The notes under the pieces are model-generated. The model saw only the letters and a program-made list of their open reading frames with translations. It made no database searches and was not told where the DNA came from. Position numbers and translations under genes: made by a program. Below, piece after piece: positions 21,111-23,640 of a stretch of 23,640 nt of DNA. Numbering within the stretch: the stretch's first letter is position 1; each line of letters begins with the position of its first letter. The DNA comes from Larix sibirica (taxonomy: Eukaryota > Streptophyta > Pinopsida > Pinales > Pinaceae): positions 1-23,640 of the forward strand of contig NWUY0300031316.1 of the NCBI GenBank assembly GCA_004151065.3. Direction: 5' to 3'.

Positions 21111-22170
21111 CCCATTACACATGTTCTTTATAGTGTAGGTTCATTAGCTAGACCTTTTCTTTAACGATCGAGCATATATTCTCAAGTAAGTTTTCATCTT
21201 GTTAAGTTTTTTGTTTTTTATTTTTTCTTTGGGGGCGGGGGTTAGATACTCACAACTGTCTATACCCATCATTTTGACAAAATTGCATGGAAACATATCC
21301 AGACATGATTACCACTGTAGATCTATAATCTCTATGATAGTATGTTCATCCTAGTAATGGCTAATAATAGTGAATTAAGACTTTTGTTTGATCCCAAGGT
21401 TAACATGATTTGTCTACAATGGCTCATGCTAATACATTGGACTGTTGGTATCCTTGTCTCCTAGACTATGTAGTAAACCTTGGTATCGTTGAATCGTAGA
21501 TCCCTCAGTTTCTCTGTCGAATTTACATCTATATGGTTTATGTTGTTGGGGTCCCCTTGGTGAAACCCAAGGTAAAACATTGCAGGTGGTCCATTTATAG
21601 GAGACACTTAATGCGCTAAATAATCCCTGCAAAAGGTGTATGCTTCTCACTAAGTCGAAACCCAGAAGCAGAGAAGCAAGTCACAAACATAGAAATGTAG
21701 GCAATGCATAAATATAAAAAGCAACAATGACAGGAGCAAGTATGATAGTACCAATTCCAAATCCAGTTTCATATGTGTAAAAGTTGGTTTCAACGCATTA
21801 TGTTATTTTGACTCCTATTAAAGGTGCTTCAACTTGAAAAAATATAACCATGACTGATAGATCTAAATCTACAAGGTAAACTATATTTCCTACCTTTCCT
21901 TTTGATGACTATCAGAAAAGAAGGGATGCTCGCTTAGATGTCACTAGTGGTTCTAGATCAATGGATTAATCTTGAATTGGAACTATATACGAATCATTCA
22001 TGATCAAGATAAAACTAATTGAGGTAAACAATTGGAAGGGATGCTCCATGGGATTGGAAACCGCCATTTATTGACCCTCATCCAAATCTAGAATTTACAC
22101 TTGTTATTTTTGAATAGCTTAATTAACACCTTTTAAATATTACTTTCGTCAATATATGTAATTCCATTTT
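21111..22170. other. Unassigned interval upstream of the second RT fragment
   Basis: On the minus strand the few codons next to RT (KKGLANEP-like, about 21160) probably still belong to the same polyprotein. Farther out, protease or gag of that element would be expected but were not recognised. A 73-codon minus open frame at 21429-21650 has no family resemblance I can name. Confidence 0.4.
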
Positions 22171-22171
22171 A

Positions 22172-22193
22172 TAAAAAAAAAACAAAAAAACAA
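22172..22193 (+). repeat. A-rich tract
   Basis: Two A runs of 10 and 7 separated by one C. Such tracts can mark the 3' end of a retroposed sequence, but no upstream retroposed body is recognised. Confidence 0.6.
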
Positions 22194-22259
22194 ATCAAGT
22201 GACATTAGTAGCAAATACTAATACCTCTCTTAAGAAGATTTAAGCTTTAAAATAAAAAA

Positions 22260-22422
22260 TTAATCAATAAAGTTTTTAAGTAAAAAGTTAATCAATGTAA
22301 AGGTTATGAGCCAATGTGCTTATTACAATAAAATGTGAAATTTAATCAATAAAGTTTTTAAGTAAAAATTTAATCAATGTAAAGGTTATGAGCCAATGTG
22401 CTTATTACAATAAAATGTGAAA
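22260..22422. repeat. Tandem duplication, 82-bp unit, two near-identical copies
   Basis: ttaatcaataaag occurs at 22260 and 22342, and the following sequence, through a aaggttatgagccaatgtgc segment to aatgtgaaa, repeats with one or two differences. The near identity implies a recent event. Each copy also contains ttaatcaat twice. Confidence 0.95.
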
Positions 22423-22598
22423 GAAATAGTTGTTTTTGTCCCTAGGTTGGGTCATCATTGTATATTTTGATTTTAATTCTTTTCAATTTGATTTTTGCAA
22501 TGACTATGTGAAAGAAATAGTTGCTTTTGTCTCTAGGTTTGGGTCATCATTGTATATTTTGATTTTAGTTCTTTTTAATTTGTTTTTTGCAATGTATT
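22416..22598. repeat. Tandem duplication, 91-bp unit, two copies, directly abutting the 82-bp pair
   Basis: tgtgaaagaaatagttg occurs at 22416 and 22507. The rest of the unit (ctaggttgggtcatcattg, then gattttaattctttt, then tttttgcaatg) repeats with several substitutions and a one-base indel. More diverged than the adjacent 82-bp pair. The junction word tgtgaaa is shared with the 82-bp repeats. The short + open frame at 22430-22612 is only this repeat. Confidence 0.93.
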
Positions 22599-23087
22599 AT
22601 TGTTACTTGTAAATTATGTGAACTTTACTATGTTAATAGTTTTGTATGGATTTTTCTAGAATTCAAAGAATCAAATATAAAAATTAGAGAAATTAAAGAA
22701 TGAGAAATATAGAAATTTTGAAATTAGAGAACAATGTATATAATGTCAAATCAACACTGCTTTTTTACAATTAAACTTTTTACTTTCTTTTTTACAATTA
22801 AGAAATCAGACCTATAAAAATTTATTAAAAAAATAATTGTGTTCTTTTCTTTTCTTTTTTCAAGAAGAAAAAACACAATACTCTTGCTATTCAAAAGAGA
22901 ATCAAAGAGTACATTGCCAGCATGAGACAAATTCAAATCTCTCAGTCCATAAACCAAAAAGTAGCAGACATAAATCTTCACCAGACAGAATCATTACAGA
23001 GAATGATTTGAAAGTCCAAAAAACCAAAAATAGACTCAAAAGAGAGGACCTCCAAACGAACCGGGTCAAGGAAAGAAGTTGAAATTA
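22599..23087. other. AT-rich interval downstream (minus strand) of the RNase H frame
   Basis: If the frame at 23088-23537 is the end of a LINE, this would be its 3' untranslated part and flank. On the minus strand there is an aataaa word (about 22821-22826) just beyond an A-rich stretch (minus copy of 22842-22862). A 15-bp direct repeat cttttttacaattaa is at 22760 and 22787. No clear poly-A end with target-site duplication was found. Two short open frames across it (22751-22981 minus, 22837-23082 plus) have no recognisable content. Confidence 0.4.
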
Positions 23088-23537
23088 TTAAAAAAAGTGG
23101 ATATTTCCACAATCCACCAGATTTTCCTCCAAGAATTCATCCCAAAAAAGGAATCCTTTAGCAAGATTTAGAGCTTCCTTGGAAAGGTGATCCGCTTTAG
23201 AATTGTGTTCTCTATAAATATGAGAAATCTCCAACGGAGGAAAAAAAACCAACAAATCTTTGGTTCTCCAAACCCAATGTTGCAACTCCAATACTTGTAG
23301 TTTATATTCATGATTGGCCCAATTAACAATGCATGAGGAGTCACCATAGATTTTCAGCGAAGGTAGGCCAAGCATAACTCCCACTTTTATAAGACACCAT
23401 AGGGCTAGTAATTCCTCCTTAGTGTTTGATACACTTCCTGCATTTAATGTTATAGATAAATAATAGATTTTACTTATATAAAGAATGGCTCTTGTAGTAC
23501 AGAAACCATTTTCCATTGCCCGTCGAAGAATCCACAT
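23088..23537 (-). CDS. RNase H-like domain fragment (plant LINE ORF2 C-terminus type)
   Basis: This 149-codon frame encodes most of a plant RNase H-like domain (RVT_3 type), the nuclease found at the C-terminal end of plant L1-type LINE ORF2 and in some host proteins. SNTKEELLALWCLI (residues 37-50) carries the catalytic Glu, LKIYGDSSCIVNWA (61-74) the second catalytic Asp (D66), and ISHIYREHNSKADHLSKEAL (104-123) the C-terminal acidic site (D116). It ends soon after with GFLFWDEF and an acidic tail, as LINE ORF2 often does. The first Asp motif (F-D-G type) is absent: in the 100 bp upstream it seems to survive only in another frame and altered (NFGSDLKG). The first Met is therefore probably not a real start; the frame is a frameshifted remnant continuing off the right edge. 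No RT is visible in the window. It could be a host RNase H-like gene exon, less likely. Confidence 0.75.
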   Translation of the reverse strand: MWILRRAMENGFCTTRAILYISKIYYLSITLNAGSVSNTKEELLALWCLIKVGVMLGLPSLKIYGDSSCIVNWANHEYKLQVLELQHWVWRTKDLLVFFPPLEISHIYREHNSKADHLSKEALNLAKGFLFWDEFLEENLVDCGNIHFF

Positions 23538-23640
23538 AATCCCTTTAAATCCGAACCAAAATTATTGATTCCTCGCACTTGTTTTTCCCCAACACATAAC
23601 TTGTAATCTTCATGGATAATTTTAGGGGCTAAATTTAGCC

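Noticed and set aside
1-23640. tRNA, rRNA or other structured RNA genes
   Set aside because: No recognisable tRNA box A/box B pair, rRNA core or snRNA motif was found by eye. Small or diverged RNAs would need a covariance-model search.

Overview
The window looks like repeat-rich, gene-poor nuclear DNA of a plant, probably one with a large genome. It has no bacterial-style operons, and I recognise no rRNA or tRNA gene and no intact host gene. What can be read is long decayed tandem satellites, broken Ty3/gypsy polyproteins, a dead hAT transposase with a DUF659-type core, and a plant-type RNase H domain of the kind found at the end of plant LINE ORF2. These families are typical of seed plants; I cannot name the species.

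Layout from left to right. At about 110-4690 there is a tandem array of a ~762-bp unit (about six copies). The unit itself appears to be built from four diverged ~180-220-bp sub-monomers, so this is a higher-order repeat. At 4695-5313 follows a strongly pyrimidine-rich tract. At 6362-8505 there is a second, apparently unrelated tandem array of a ~358-bp unit (almost exactly six periods). From 8506 to about 11500 the DNA is mostly unassigned, with a poly-C run, a faint coding-like relic, a ~27-bp minisatellite and a G-rich degenerate minisatellite. At about 11530-12387 on the + strand is a hAT transposase pseudogene that runs into an assembly gap (12388-13038, N).

From about 14000 to 21200 the minus strand carries Ty3/gypsy debris. 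The best element reads gag (19530-18730), a Pro/Gln-rich linker, a protease-side linker, reverse transcriptase (16330-15650, YLDD still present) and RNase H (15545-15110), with no integrase recognised. A ~412-bp piece of its linker/protease region is tandemly duplicated (17287-18121). A second, unrelated gypsy RT fragment lies at 21110-20500 with its catalytic motif changed to YLND. The right end holds two back-to-back short tandem duplications (82 and 91 bp) and a 149-codon open frame encoding the C-terminal part of an RNase H domain.

Nothing here acts as a pathway. The window records satellite amplification and repeated transposon insertion and decay. The two features I consider most worth a second look are the nested periodicity of the first satellite and the tandem duplication inside an already dead retroelement. 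Percent identities and boundaries were judged by eye.
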